Source: Lichenostomus cassidix (taxonomy: Eukaryota > Chordata > Aves > Passeriformes > Meliphagidae). Taken from it: DNA of 64,000 bases. The position numbers and the translations under genes were made by a program. The notes under the pieces were generated by a model. The model was not told where the DNA came from, ran no database searches, and worked only from the letters and a program-made list of their open reading frames with translations. The stretch spans positions 6,514,056-6,578,055 of the forward strand of contig CM039189.1 of NCBI GenBank assembly GCA_008360975.2, given 5' to 3'. Of the stretch, positions 50,081 through 62,800 are shown in pieces (position 1 is the first letter of the stretch; every line of letters starts with the position of its first letter).

Positions 50081-52854
50081 TTTTTCTCATAAAGTAATCT
50101 AAACAAAATTCATGGTTATACTAATAATTTCTTGAAGTTCCCAGATTAACCTTTTTTCAAACACTTCACTGTGGTGTATTGAAATGGTCCTTTCTGGTCC
50201 CTCTGATCATAATGAAACTCATCTGAACCATTGTGTCTCTCCCAAAATTCCAAGGTAGACGTTGACAGAGAGTTAGGTTGGAAACTTGGTCAAAATCAAA
50301 AAGAAGCCACCTGGATCTGCAGGTTTCCAGGTACAAGCTCTGTAAATTTGCTGTATGAGGGGAAAATATTGGTCTTGCCTTAGCTGTCTGGAGCTGGAGG
50401 AATTCTGGTTAGGTATTTTCCAATACTTTCATCTGGATTTGAAAATAAAGCACACTAAAATGCCTATGACAAAATGTGCACTAGATAATTAAATAAACAC
50501 TCAAATTGACTCTCTTGAAAGATTAAAAATCTGTTGGAAGAAGGAGTTACCATACTGAAAAAGTTGTTTTCTGTGTCTGGGAGTATGCAAATATGTCAGC
50601 TTTATCTCTGATATTTCTGAGGGCTGAAGGGCTTATTTCTCCTGTATTTTCTGATGGGATATTTCCAATTTATTTATTTATTTTTTTTTTTTTTTGCTAC
50701 TGCCTTTTAGCAGTTTTAAGTCAAGTCTACCCTTGATCTTTATCAAGGTCACAAGGGCAGCTACTAAATTTCTGTTGGACTTCAAAGAGTTTTTTTATGT
50801 AACCCTCAGGCTTCTAAAACAAACAGGAAGAGGGGGAAAAACCAAAGGATAACAAGCTGTATTGAGGAGAAAGCTAAGGAAAGGCACAACAGGATGAAGA
50901 AAAAGGGACTTTACCCAAAACTTATAAAATCTCCTTGTTTTAAATGGACAAAGGTTTCGAAAAGGATGTGTTTGTAAAAGAGACTGAGTGAGGTCAGTCC
51001 CTGGCTTTCGTACTCCTGGTCATCTCTCCTCCTCAAAATATTTCTTTTTCACCTGCCAAAGTTTCTCTGAGCCCTGTATTTTCATGCAGGGCAGTGTGAT
51101 GAAGTGAGTTGGAATGGGGCTACCACTTAAAATTTACTGAAGTGTGGGACATACTTACTTTTTAACCATGTTCCCAAAAGACTAAAAAAACCCCCAAAAG
51201 TACATTTTTAATCACCTTCATAGAAAATATCTGAAAAAATAGATATTTTTTCCGGATTTTGTGTTGTCTGTGTTTCAGAAGCACGATTTAAATTGAAGTT
51301 GTAAATTTCTGGGGGTTCAACCACTTGTCTGTAGCACTGAGGTTTGCAGCTGCCAAAGCCATGTTGAAGAGCTGCAGCCAAATGCTCCCTTATAAAATAT
51401 CCTTATCCAGAGAGAGGGAGGGACAGGGGTTGACTGCTCAGAGATGGGTGACTGTTTGCTCTGCAAGCAATGAACCAAAGCATTTTACAGCTTTCCATCT
51501 TTTCCTGAAAATTTCCATGCTTCCTATTTTAAAATGAATCCCAATCAACTATCCCTGAATTTCACTGCTACATAGAACTCAAGATTTGCTTCTTACAGTT
51601 CTTTTGGGGCTGGCCTGTCCAATACTGAGAAGAGAATGGGACACAGAAATTCTGTGCTAATCTTTTAAGGGAAGGAAGATGACATGTGAATGCATTGACA
51701 ATATTAATGTAGATCTCCTGCCAGGCCTTATAGCCTGTCTCATTCCAGATTTTGGAGATCTGCATTGCAGATCTGAGGGCCAGCCTCAGATCATAGAAAA
51801 ATAGCTAGCAATAAGTGATTCCCAAGTGAATTTTTGCTGTGTCTGCACATTATCCAGCTTTCTAAACTTCTATTACTTTTGACTGTAGGTCAGTTTTGAT
51901 TTATCATTTCAACTATAGTTACTATGTGAATATAAAAAGAATAAGAAATTTTCCTCTTTGTTATTGCAGTGTGATCAAGAAAAGCTCCTTTTAACTGAAA
52001 CTTTCTCATAAGTTAATTATTCACAAGTATTCTGTGAGGTTGTATCTACTAATGGATAAACACAATATTTGAGAAAAAAGATTAATATACCACGGTTTAA
52101 AAATTTGTATGCAGTACGAACAAATTGTTATAAGTAAATTTCTTTATGCTTAGCACAAATATTTTGGAAGCACTGGAAGTTCATGCTTGAACGCTTTTGT
52201 GTTTTTTCATAAAAATTACTTCTGCAGATGAAACGAAATATTCAGTGTCTGAAAGTAAAGGGAGAAATTTGGTTCACTGTGGGATAATGAAAACTGAAAA
52301 ACAATTATGTTGCTGCAATCAAGATCTCAGCTACAAATAACTAATTTCAGTTCTCTTCCACTGCTCCAAAATATACTGCTTATTGTTCTTAAAATATTTA
52401 TATGTCTTTGAATTATTTACTGAGCAAAGGATGGTTGCACTCTTTTAACACAGAAGGAGATGAAAGATTATTTCGTGTCAACATAACAGAAGACAATAAT
52501 AAATCCATAATGTAAATAATATGCCTCAGAGAAAGAGCTCTGTATTATAAGTTTGTGTGTGACTAGATTGCAACTGGGCTTTACTTATGGAAATACTTTT
52601 TCTAGCAGTGTGGAAACACTTGGTTTGAGTGAACAAAGTAATCAGAAAAACCTCTTCTGCAGTTGGCTTCTTTTAGAAAGACACTTGAGTAGTCACCTTG
52701 TACTAGTTTGAGATTTGATTGCTCAGAAGATTTGAGGATGTGGAAACCAGCAAACAATGAATTAATTTCAATTTGTTTCCCATTTCTGTAGAGGTGGATT
52801 TGCAATATTAATGTGAGCAGTGTGAATGCTGACCTTTTCTGTTGTTGTGTTTCG
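50081..52854. other. Noncoding DNA, no gene seen
   Basis: No gene recognised. It holds a T15 run at 50681-50695 preceded by TTTA repeats, and an 18-base hairpin CCTTGAT-CTTT-ATCAAGG at 50731-50748, too short to interpret. Confidence 0.5.
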
Positions 52855-53060
52855 GAATGAGATATTAGGGAGAAATTCTTTACTGTGAGAGGGGAGAGAC
52901 ATTGATAAAGATTGCCCAGAGGGGCTGTGGCTGCCCCTGGATCCCTGTTCCAGGCCAGGTTGGACAGGGCTTGGAACAACCTGGGATAGATGGTGGGTGG
53001 TGTTTCTGCCCATGGCAGGGGTTGGGAATGGATAGTGTTTAAGGTATCTTTCATTCTGTA
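52855..53060 (+). mobile_element. CR1 LINE 3-prime region, avian type
   Basis: The order of phrases follows avian CR1 closely: GATATTAGGGAGAAATTCTT, TTTACTGTGAGAGGGG, GATTGCCCAGAGGGGCTGTG, CCAGGCCAGGTTGGACAGGG, CTGCCCATGGCAGGGGTTGG. It ends with a decayed AAGGTATCTTTCATTCTG where an intact copy has the AAGGTCCCTTCC / ATTCTATG end. About 205 bases are kept; the body upstream is missing, as is usual for these 5-prime truncated insertions. The 150- and 124-codon minus-strand frames that cross this region are antisense shadows of it. Confidence 0.9.
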
Positions 53061-55789
53061 AATAGTGCCTTAGCTTTACCAGTCCTGTCTGGCCATGGGC
53101 CCTTGTGCTTTTCTTCTTAATTTCTTCACTAAATTCCTTCATGAATTGTCACTGACAATGTATGCTTTATTTCAAGTGTATTGAAAAAAACAAACAAACA
53201 AACCAACAGTGAAAAGTATCCTTATGGGGGAAAAAAGTAAATAGAAGCAGGATATTTTTATGTTTTTTACTTTTGCTGAAAACATTTTTGCCTTTTCCAC
53301 ATTTTTCCTTCCTGTGTTTCCTTCATGAAAATCTGACCCAGTTGATTAATATTTTGCATCTTGAGGCTCATGTATAAAAGAATTAGCTGCATTTTTAATG
53401 CAAAGCACAAATATAATTCTGTACATCTTTCCAAAAAATTAACAATATCCAACATAGAATTTGACACTGTGGAACAGAGCAGGAGTCTTGCCAGCCAGCA
53501 GTCTCTGGGAGCTGACAGTTTAAAATAAATCAAAGGTGCTCAAGAAATACATTTCCTACATGGCAGTTTCTTTCTAGCCCCAGCAATTATGTCGAACTAT
53601 TAAAACTTTGAAATATGGGGCAAAAGGAAAAGAAAGGATAAATGGTAAAAGAGAGAGGGGATAATGGTCACAAATGTTCTCCTTGTGTTTCCTCCAGAAA
53701 GGCCCATGCATGGAGCCTCAGAACGTTTCCTGCTGCCATTGAAACCAATTAGATTTTTTGCATTAACTTCAGTAAGAGTAAATGCAGACCCCTGGAGATA
53801 AAGATTTCTGTCAATATAGCAAAAAACCTGTTTCATTTCAGGTCCTAATGTAGACAGAGATGTGATTTTGTCTTCTAATCTGGTGTAGGATTTATATAAT
53901 TGGAGGAGAAAGGCACTTTAATCTGTGGGTTAAAATGATTATATTTTGTCTTCTGAAAAATCACAGGGGAATTGTTCTGTTATAAAACTATTGAGATTCT
54001 TTCCTGTACTAAAAGAACAATCATCTGATCTTTGCAATTACTGATTTGTGTAGTCAAAGAGTCGCTGAAGCATATTCCATTGGTTCTATTTTAGGAAGAA
54101 CAGATACTTTCATGATGCTGCCAAAAATTTTTCGCTTTTTTTTTGGGGATCTAAAATTTGAAATGCAATAGACCTCTTCTGCAACGCTTCATCATCCAAG
54201 TTGCCCTTTTAAATCAGTGAGAGTAAAGATCATCTCCATGAATTAGAGTGCAAGGCATAGATCTGTGAGTAAAGGTCTCCATAGGAATTGTAAGGAAGTT
54301 TAGCAGTTTGGGTTTTTCTGCTTGTTGTTCTCACCCATGGAAGCAGATATTTTTGAATATTTGTAAGTACTAACAGAAAATAGATACTGCTCTGAAAACA
54401 GATCTTTTAAATTTCCAATGCAGCTGACACTTTTTCATCAATAAATGCTACTTGGATTTAAAGGACAATATGTTATAGAAATATTTGCATTTGTGCTTTT
54501 TTTTTGTTTGTGTCATTATTTTGCTTCCCCCCATTATGGGAATCTAAACCATGTTTGAATTGTTGATTTATTTATTTTTGATGGTAAGCCATCAAACAGC
54601 TGATTATTCAAGTGTAAAAGTTTTCACATGGCAAAGGAAGAATTCATTAGGGAATTGGAAGGTGTATATGGATAGTCACTTTTTCCTTCTGAAGAAACAG
54701 TTACCAGTATGAACATATAAATAAATTGTTTCCCTGCTGAAATAAATCTGAAGTCTTAATTCTGTCCATTGACAATTTAATAGATTTGATTTTAGATATC
54801 CTCCTAATGATGTGATTTATTAAATAATGTACATCTTTAACGTCTGTGAAATTGAGCAAAAAAAGTCATCTGAAGAGAGCAGAAACCCAAACAAATGTAT
54901 TCTTTTTTCACTGCCAAAGAATAAATTGTGCATGGTTGAGGTTTTGCAGAAACTAGTGGTGCAAAAGCTCTTCTCAAATTGGATGCAAAATCAGAAAACA
55001 TAAAAATAAAACCCAATCCACAATATAATTATGCAAATATTTGTTTTGTAAAAGTCTTGAATTCTTTTCCTTATCAAAGTAAATCCAGATTTTTTTCTGA
55101 GGGGAAATAGATAATATGCAAATTGGAAATTCCTTGTAACTGTAGGCAGAAAGTTACACAATTCCCATTGGTTGTGTTTGCCCTCTAATAAATAACTGCA
55201 GGGCCATGGATCAGCCTGCTAAAACAATTCCTTAAAATAAAACAAACCTGGAAACATTTGTCAACTTTTCTGCTCAGTTGCTGGAGTTTCCAAGCCCCTT
55301 GGCTCTGTAGCAGCCCCAGAGCCTCCACAAGACCTTTTTGTGGGAATTGGCTGCAGAGAGACTGGAAGCTGGAAAATCCAGGGAATATCTCAGTCCTGCT
55401 GACCTGGTAGCAACCAGCACTGTGAGCAAGGAGCTTAAAACCAGATGGTCTTTGAGTTGGGAGGAACAGGCAAGAGTCCTCCAGAATTCTGCCTGAGTTT
55501 TGCTGGATGTTTAGAAATTGAACTCTGTCTGCAAAGCATCTTTATTTCAATATTCAGCTAAAAACATGTGTGAGATTTTCTGAGCAGCTTTGTGTTGAGG
55601 TATTCAGAAGTCTAAGAAGTGGGCATGTAGTATGGTGGACCCTCCATAAAGATATTATTTTTGTGAAGTGAGCTGTACTAAATCCATGCTGTGACCTCCT
55701 TGGACAGATGGGGCAAATACCTTAACAAACGGAGGAGCAATTTCTGTCATTAAAAGCTGATGGGACAAAACAGCCCATTTTAAAAATGT
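53061..55789. other. Unique AT-rich noncoding DNA, no gene seen
   Basis: No gene recognised. An AAAC-type simple repeat lies at 53184-53207. A short palindrome TGATGG-TAAG-CCATCA lies at about 54579-54594. The rest is AT-rich sequence with chance frames under 90 codons. Confidence 0.5.
53184..53207. repeat. (AAAC)n simple repeat
   Basis: An A-run followed by several AAAC units, ending in AACCAACAG. It lies about 120 bases right of the CR1 end at 53060 and has no clear link to it. Confidence 0.85.
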
Positions 55790-56801
55790 GTCTAGAGGGT
55801 GCTGATGTACACACAGATAATCTGCCTCGTTTTGCTTGACAAATGAAAAACAGGTAGTGTGAGTGTCTGCAGAATAAAATAGCAGATAAATTCAGTGTAG
55901 GTAAATGTCAGGTGATGCACATGAGAAAAAAAATTCCTAACTGCCTAGACCTATGATGATGTCTTGTGATCTTATCCTGTGTGTTCTGGGCTAAGGTATT
56001 CCACTGAGAATAGCTAAGTCCCTGAGGGTGTCAGTTCAGTGCTCAGGAATGGTTAGAAGACAAATCAAATGTTAGAAATCATTAGAAAACAACAACAAAA
56101 AAATTAAATGGAGAATATCATTATTATATTGTGTGAAAATCCATGATCTGCCTCCAACTAGACACTGAGAAATTTTTTGCCACCCCTCCAGACCTCCCTC
56201 CTCCCCAGTCTCCAGAAGGCTGTAATAGAACTGAAGAGGCTCCATGGAAGGTCTAAAAGATAAGCAAAGCATGGAGGAGCTTCTGTATTAGGAATGATTA
56301 AATAAATGAGGATCTTTCAGTCTGGAAAAGAAAGGGCTGATGGAGACTGTGATAGGAGTCTATAAAATCATAAAGTGCAGATAAGGCTCAGTTGTTCACA
56401 TTCTCTTCACAGTATCTTGTCCCAGAGCCAGGGGAAATCAAATGAAGGTAGCAGGAGCCAGATTTAAAAGAAATAAAAAGACCTGGATCTCATGTAGTGG
56501 GTAGTTGATCTTGCCAAAAGATTGATGGGTGCTAAAATTCTCTATTGGTCTGAGGGGAAAATGGTCAAGTTCATGGAGGAGAAATTCACTGAGGTTTAGC
56601 TGAACATGTGGATATCATGTCAGGTTCAGGAAGTCCTTCAGTTGAGAATAAGTAGAGCCTGGGTGAATATTAGGGGAAGTATGATTTATGCTTGTCCTGT
56701 TTTTATACTTTTCTCTACTTATCCACTTATCGCCGTTGCTGGAGACAGAATACTGTGCTAGAGGGGTTTCTGCTCTCAGTGTGGCTGGTTTTATGTTCTT
56801 A
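55790..56801 (+). mobile_element. Ancient CR1 LINE 3-prime kilobase (CR1-L-like)
   Basis: About 1 kb follows the 3-prime part of the old amniote CR1 type in order. First come CTGATGTACACACAGATAA and a TGCACATGAGAAAAAAA word. Next are TTAGAAATCATTAGAAA, GAGAATATCATTATTATATT, and AATCCATGATCTGCC. Then come AGTCTGGAAAAGAAAGGGCTGA, AGTCTATAAAATCATAAAGT and GGGGAAATCAAATGAA. It closes with AAGTTCATGGAGGA, a GGAGACAGAATACTGTGCTAGA word and the final TATGTTCTTA at 56792-56801. These cover the end of the reverse transcriptase frame and the untranslated tail. It is full of substitutions and small indels, so it is old and inactive. It differs in its end from the ATTCTATG-tailed copies elsewhere in the window. 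Chance frames inside it are shadows. Confidence 0.85.
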
Positions 56802-58749
56802 ACTGCTTTTCAAATTTACCTGAATTTGAGGAATTGTGTACTCTGTGTGCTAAAAAAAAAAAAAAACAAAACAGGTCAGACTTGGAATCTGAAGTTTGAG
56901 TCTAAAATGCAATTTCTGACCTTGATGTGAACTTTTAAAATCTGGCTGGGAACAACAATTCCCCAGTGGCAAATATATCATTATAATTAAATAAACACTG
57001 TGCCTGAAGGTGCAAAATACAGGAGTATAACCCCAAACAATTCAACACTGATTTCCCTTTGCCAGCTCCTACTCATTTGCAATGCTTTTTCAAGAACTCT
57101 ATACAGCATGAAGTAAAGGGACAGTATTTGAAGTATTTGGTTCAAAATTACCATAGAAAGGAGTAATAAAAATGCACTGTAGAGTAATGAGCATAAAGCC
57201 AGTAATTTATGCCAATAATCTGTCAAGTCTCCATCAATAGGTACAAGTAAGCAAACAAATTTCACCATATCTGATGGGCCAGGTGCCTGTAGGAGAATTT
57301 GATTGAAACTTTTGAATGGGGCACTGCTCCCTTTAACTTTACTGCTTCCTGCTCTGGCTTGTTTATTTCTATTTATCTATTAAAAAGCTTTAGGAAAAAT
57401 GCATTCGGAAATGCTTACAAAAGTAAATCCAGACCTTAACATTATTCATATGATATGACACAAGCAAAAAGTGGAGTCTAGGGGAGCAGAAACGTTGGTA
57501 ATAATCTTTGTGGCATGTTTTATGAACTGGTTATTCTTGTTTTGTAATTGCATTATAAGAAGTTCAGAAATGATTCTTATAACTACTTGAGAACTGAAAA
57601 TTACTCTCAGCGCAGACTATCTGAATGTTAAGCAATATATGTAACAATGAAGAAGCAATATATGTAACTGGGAACAGGAAAGTGAAAATTCAAAATAAAT
57701 CTGAGGGGCAAAAGAGGTTTCTCAAAGCTGCTTTATCATTAAAACAAAGGATGTGGAAGGCACAGCATTTATTTTTCATTGTCATCATGGACAGTGCATT
57801 AGTGGCACACTGGGTGTATCCAGGCTGTGAGAGCAGAGCTGGTCATGCAGCCATGGAAGTCCTGCTGAGCTCTTCCAGGAGTTTGCCCATCTGGAGATTC
57901 CCAGTGTGACTCTCAGCAGTAAGTGATCTGTAAGGAGATGGTCATGGCCCTTCTCTGTCTGCCCCTCTCTTCTGGCCACTAAATTCTCTTAAAGCATGGT
58001 TTTAAAAATGACTGCAGGGAGAGAGTTTTTTTCCTCTGAAAGTGAGCACAACATATTCTGTGAGAATGGTATGGGCTACAAAGAGGAGAAAGGGAAAATA
58101 TGTGTGACCACAAATGGAACTGTCTATGAAACAGCCTCTCCTAACAACATAGCTTCTCTTTCTTAAGGCACCAGGCTCCAGTTCGTGGAACAACCTCTGG
58201 CACTCAGCAGAATATCAGGAGCAGATACCACACAGCCTGTCTGCTCCTGCCTGGCCTCTCAGGTGAGACCAGGCTCTCTGATAAGACAGACCCATCATAC
58301 TAAATCTGGGAGTGCTTTGTGGAGGAAAAGGTGGCACAGGGTACTGTTCGTGTTGCAGGTTTTTGTAGAAACTGCTATGCCAGGAAATAAAACTATAAAT
58401 ATTTCCAGCTTCTTTAATCCATAGCCTGCTACTTATTTCTCTATTATCCTATGATGCTGGATGATCATAAGGTAAAGAATCACTATATAATCCTATTATA
58501 TCCACACTCTCTTTCAACATTCACTGCTTTAGACAATTGTGTAATTACTTTTCATTCATTTCCACCACTTATTATGGAAACCTTTTCTTTCTACATCCTT
58601 GAAGCATTGCATCCCATAGGTATGATGGGATATCTTGTGCTAAGAATAATTTTCCCCTGTAAAGCTTTTGAAGCATTATAGAATCTCATTTTTTCTAATC
58701 AGCACTCTAGTTTCTTGTGGGCTAAAATTAGGCTTCCTGTCTCTGGCAT
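56802..58749. other. Noncoding DNA, no gene seen
   Basis: No gene recognised. An A run occurs near 56852-56865, and a 16-base direct repeat with 23-base spacing at 57630-57668. Overlapping chance frames on both strands at 57625-58424 carry no recognisable domains. Confidence 0.5.
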
Positions 58750-59290
58750 GCGAGGCGTCAGCGTGTGTGACCTTCAAGCTGCCATCCGGCCTTGAAGTGC
58801 AATTTTTGCATCGGGAAATCTAGAGGCAGCAGCTTTCCCCTTTTTTGCAGCAGCAGCAAGATCATCAGAAGCAGTCAACTGAGCAGCAAGTGCAGGGATA
58901 TCACTCCCGGGAAGCCATGTTACGGTGATGCACAGAGAGCTCTCTCCAGAGCCGAAGTGCCGATGGAAAACGGGGCTGATCCTCCACGGCTCTGTGTGCT
59001 CTCACAAGGTGACCAGCCCAGAGGGTTTGCATGAATATTAATGGCTAAACTGTAGAATGATGAAGAATCAATACTTTAATCTGCATAAGGATAATGTGCA
59101 TTCCCTGCGCATTGTCAAGCTGCTGCACTACAGTGTCTGAATTTCACTTGTACGCTAAACTCATCTGCAGGCTCTCTCTCCTTTTGAATTATGCATACAT
59201 TCCATAGCCTGTTGCCTACAACAGATTTATGACAATCTCATTGCACCTATGCAAATCTTTCTTGGTTTTAAGCATCAAGCACTTAATGTC
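58750..59290. promoter_or_regulatory. CpG-enriched patch grading into POU/octamer-motif region
   Basis: The left half (58750-58990) has 11 CpG by hand count in 240 bases, much denser than its neighbourhood but below the island at 36475. The right half contains TTTGCATGAATATTAATG at 59026-59043, which joins an octamer-like TTTGCAT to a TAAT core, the kind of site bound by POU-family factors, followed by AT-rich repeat-free sequence with more TGCAT and TAAT words up to about 59290. Together this resembles a regulatory element. An 80-codon plus frame at 58792-59034 is unidentified. Confidence 0.3.
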
Positions 59291-59847
59291 TTTACTGAGG
59301 GAGAAAAAATCATTGCGCAGAAGTGGATGCAAAAAGGTTTTATTGCTCACACTATGTGCTGCTCCTCCTAACTTTCGTATTAGTTCCACATTGTATCTGG
59401 TCAGTTAAATGACTGTTTTTGCCATGCTCTCAGCACTTTGTTCACTGCAGCTTCAGCACAATATTCTTTGTCCTCTTTTTCTCTCACGTACCAGGCACAG
59501 CAGCTGATAGTAACAGAACTGAAGTTACAGCTTGGAAATCAGTGTTTTAGGTGATTTTAATTATGATGGATGAAGAAGAAAAATGGCAAAAACATGCTTT
59601 CGGTAGTACTGAGCAAATATGACATGGAACTGATACACAGAGCTTATATTACAGATCTGTCAAATTACCCAAGGATAATTTGGGTAGCTGGCAGATTCCC
59701 AGCTCATCAGTTCAGTAGCACAGGCAACACATGCCGGCTAGTTTTGCTTGGGCTTGACATATAAATTTCTGACCATCACCAGAGCAGCTTTAATTGATAA
59801 TGGACATCTGATTCAAAAATAGGTGTGTTCCCCTTTAAATGGTAGCT
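59291..59847. other. Noncoding DNA, no gene seen
   Basis: No recognisable gene or repeat. The 64-codon frame at 59570-59764 has no identifiable content. Confidence 0.5.
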
Positions 59848-59889
59848 GTCACATCACATCACGTCACATCACATATGTCACGTCATGTC
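59848..59889. repeat. Degenerate TCACA pentanucleotide repeat with CGTCA words
   Basis: Tandem TCACA units (about eight, imperfect) include two CGTCA variants at 59862-59866 and 59881-59885. CGTCA is the half-site bound by CREB/ATF factors, but here it most simply arises by point change within the repeat. CAT-rich words continue loosely to about 59935. Confidence 0.75.
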
Positions 59890-62800
59890 CCATTAAATCA
59901 CATTATATGCTGGCATGATGCAAGATAGCATGATGAGGGGCTAATGCAACGTGACAGCTAATACCTGCTAACAATTTGAGTGGTGGGTATCAGGTCTGAG
60001 TAGGTGCCAGACTTCAGCTGGATGTTTGTGAGAGAGAGCAGAGCCTTTGCCCAAAGATCGAGCTTTCCTTCAGAGGGTAACTTCAGCAGCTGCCCAGCTC
60101 CATATTTATAACCAGTTGTGGTATACTTTGTTTTTTTATAAAGTGACTTATGACACCTTAAGGGACATGCTAAGGGAGAGATTAAGGTCTGTCAGAAAAC
60201 ATGCAGGAATTTGACATACATGGCTTTCATTTCTCAGCTCCTGGGCGAATTTAGGTGCCAAAGTACTGGGGGGATTTGCCTAATATGAAAAATTAACTTA
60301 TGAATTGGGCAAAGCCCTGCTTAATGCACGAAAGTTCAGCTGAGTGATCTACTAGAAAACATTCAATAATCTGCAAAATCTGTGATAGTGTTTTAATGAT
60401 CGGGTTAAGTTTCCACACGGTGTTTATACAGCCCCCTCTGGGATCTCCACAGGTTAAATTACAGTATATGCAAGAGTGAGTTATGACTTGAGTAAAGGCA
60501 ACAGGGAAAGCACAGTATGTGCAGCTTCCATTTTTCATTGCTTGCACTACATTTGCAACAATGTCAGGAACATAGACCTTGGGGAATCGGAGTCATTGCT
60601 AAATCACAGGGGAAATTTCTCATGTAGCTCTTCCCAAATATTGATTGTTAGGCAATCTTTGAAACCTGCTATGTAAAGAATTTTTTTGCTTGTAGACTGC
60701 AGGGATGCAAAGGTTTCTAAGCTAAACATAAAGCAAGATAAAAAGTCTCCTAATTGGTGAGGTCTTGCCTCAGGATCATTGTTGTTGCCTTCTGCACTAA
60801 GTCTCATTAAAACCCTGAATAATTCCTGTGTCCTCTGTTATCTATTTAAAGAACTGATTGAGTTGTGGGGTGGCTTTCTACCCGGTACATACTCTTTGAA
60901 TCTTAATTTAATGGGAAAAAAAGACCAGTCCTTTTCTGGAATTGCTATTGCATAATCATTCATAGTATAATTTAAAAATCTGGAAAAGTCTGCATCAATC
61001 ATGCATGTATAGTAATGGCTGGGATAACTGTTTCAGGTTGCCTAATTAATATGAAACATTAGGACTATGGGTCTATTTGTAATCTTTCTGATAGCCTTTT
61101 ATTCCCTGCATTATATCTGTCATATCCTCCACTTCACAGAGTGCATCACTCTCTCAACAGGTAAGTCCTTCCAAATGCTCTTAAATCCTGGTTTCCTTGG
61201 GTACTTTAGGAACAGTTAGAGTGGTCATTATACTGAGAATAACCATTTTTCAACTAATTAAATTGATTCTGATAACTCTCAAAGTGTCAAGACTTCAGCT
61301 TTCTGGAATCGCTCATGGGAGATGCTAAATTGACAGTGATCATTAATTACAGATTTTCGCCTCTTGCTGGGGTTTACTGCAATGGGGTCTGTTTAAGATT
61401 ATCTTTGGAGAGTTATTTGGGTCTGCAGCATGTGCAAGGAGCAGCAGGACCAGCTTCCTGCTGTAGGAGAGATGTGTTTGAGTCTTGAGTGAACTCTGAA
61501 ATTTTAGAGACACTTATTTGAGTGTTCTTTTCCTTGTAGGCTGTGTAGGATTAGGCTCACAAATTGCTAATTTTAGACTTACTGAACTCTAGTCTTTCTC
61601 AAAATCAACGTGACTTGAAGGGAGAGTGGGAGGAGGGGTAATTCAGGTGCTGCCTGGGCACAGGACGAGAATGGCATCATGTTTTAGGATATTGGTGTGC
61701 CAGAAGCCAAGGCTTTGTTCCTATAGCATTGAAAAGCTGGGCATCAGTGCAGGGGTTACCTTGATGCTCTAGATAGGATAAATTCCACTGCAGCCTCTGG
61801 ATCTTGTGTTTCCGTCTGACATAGCATCCTTGGAAGCTGGAGCCAGTGGAGATAAAATTCCAGGTGCAGTGGCTGGGATGGAGTTTGGGCTACCTGCAGA
61901 GAGCACCAGATGTAGGTGCCAGAGAAGGCTGAGTATTTTTGGTAAAACCTCTACATCTCTCACCTTTGGTGACCTGCCAAGGTCTCTGCACTGTACAAAG
62001 CACCTGGTTTGGATTGGACTCTTTATCAGTGGTTCATTATTTCAAAGACTTTTCTTCTATTGAGCATGGCTTCCATAATTTGGTAATTTAATCCAGTTTT
62101 TTATTTATTTTCACTTTTAATTTGTTGTGTTCCTAGAGACTGTGGTTTGTGGATGAATCAAATAACTGAAAATATGTTATCACAGCTGTTGTGTTACAGC
62201 ATAAACAAAGAACGGGAGAACACTGACTTGTTATTTTAAATATATAATAATTTTTAATATGTTGGATTTTAAATATTCAATTAACATAAATACTAATATA
62301 TTATTCCCAGGCTGTAATGCAGATATGCAGACTGTAGAATATTTGAATTTACCAGTAGAAATACTGACATACTGTTCTGGTTTATATCACTAGCTATATA
62401 TGATCTGTCCAGTCACTGGTACATATTTTTTCTTAGTCACCACAACTCTATGAAAGCTTGCCATCCCTCATCTCCACTCTTATCTGCTGCTGTACAACTA
62501 AATCCTGCTCCTTGCTGTGAATCAGATTTGTCTGTCCCATCACCCTTTGCTGCAGACACTGAAACAACTGGTTTGGGATTGTCACTTCAGTTCTGATGTT
62601 TATGCATTTCCTATTTGAATGGACTCCTTCTCTCTGATCTGTACATTCTAATTCAGCTGTTAAAATAGGGGGAGTCATCTGAATTTGTCATTTTCCTTCA
62701 ATCCTTACCAGGCCCTCCACAATTCTTTCCTAGTTTTCCTTATTCTACAAATAAGTATATATTGCATATAGATAAAGGCACAAGATATACATTAATTTAT

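Noticed and set aside
52602..53142. Minus-strand open frames of 150 and 124 codons, the former the longest in the window
   Set aside because: They run antisense through the CR1 3-prime end at 52855-53060 and are shadows of the repeat, not a gene.
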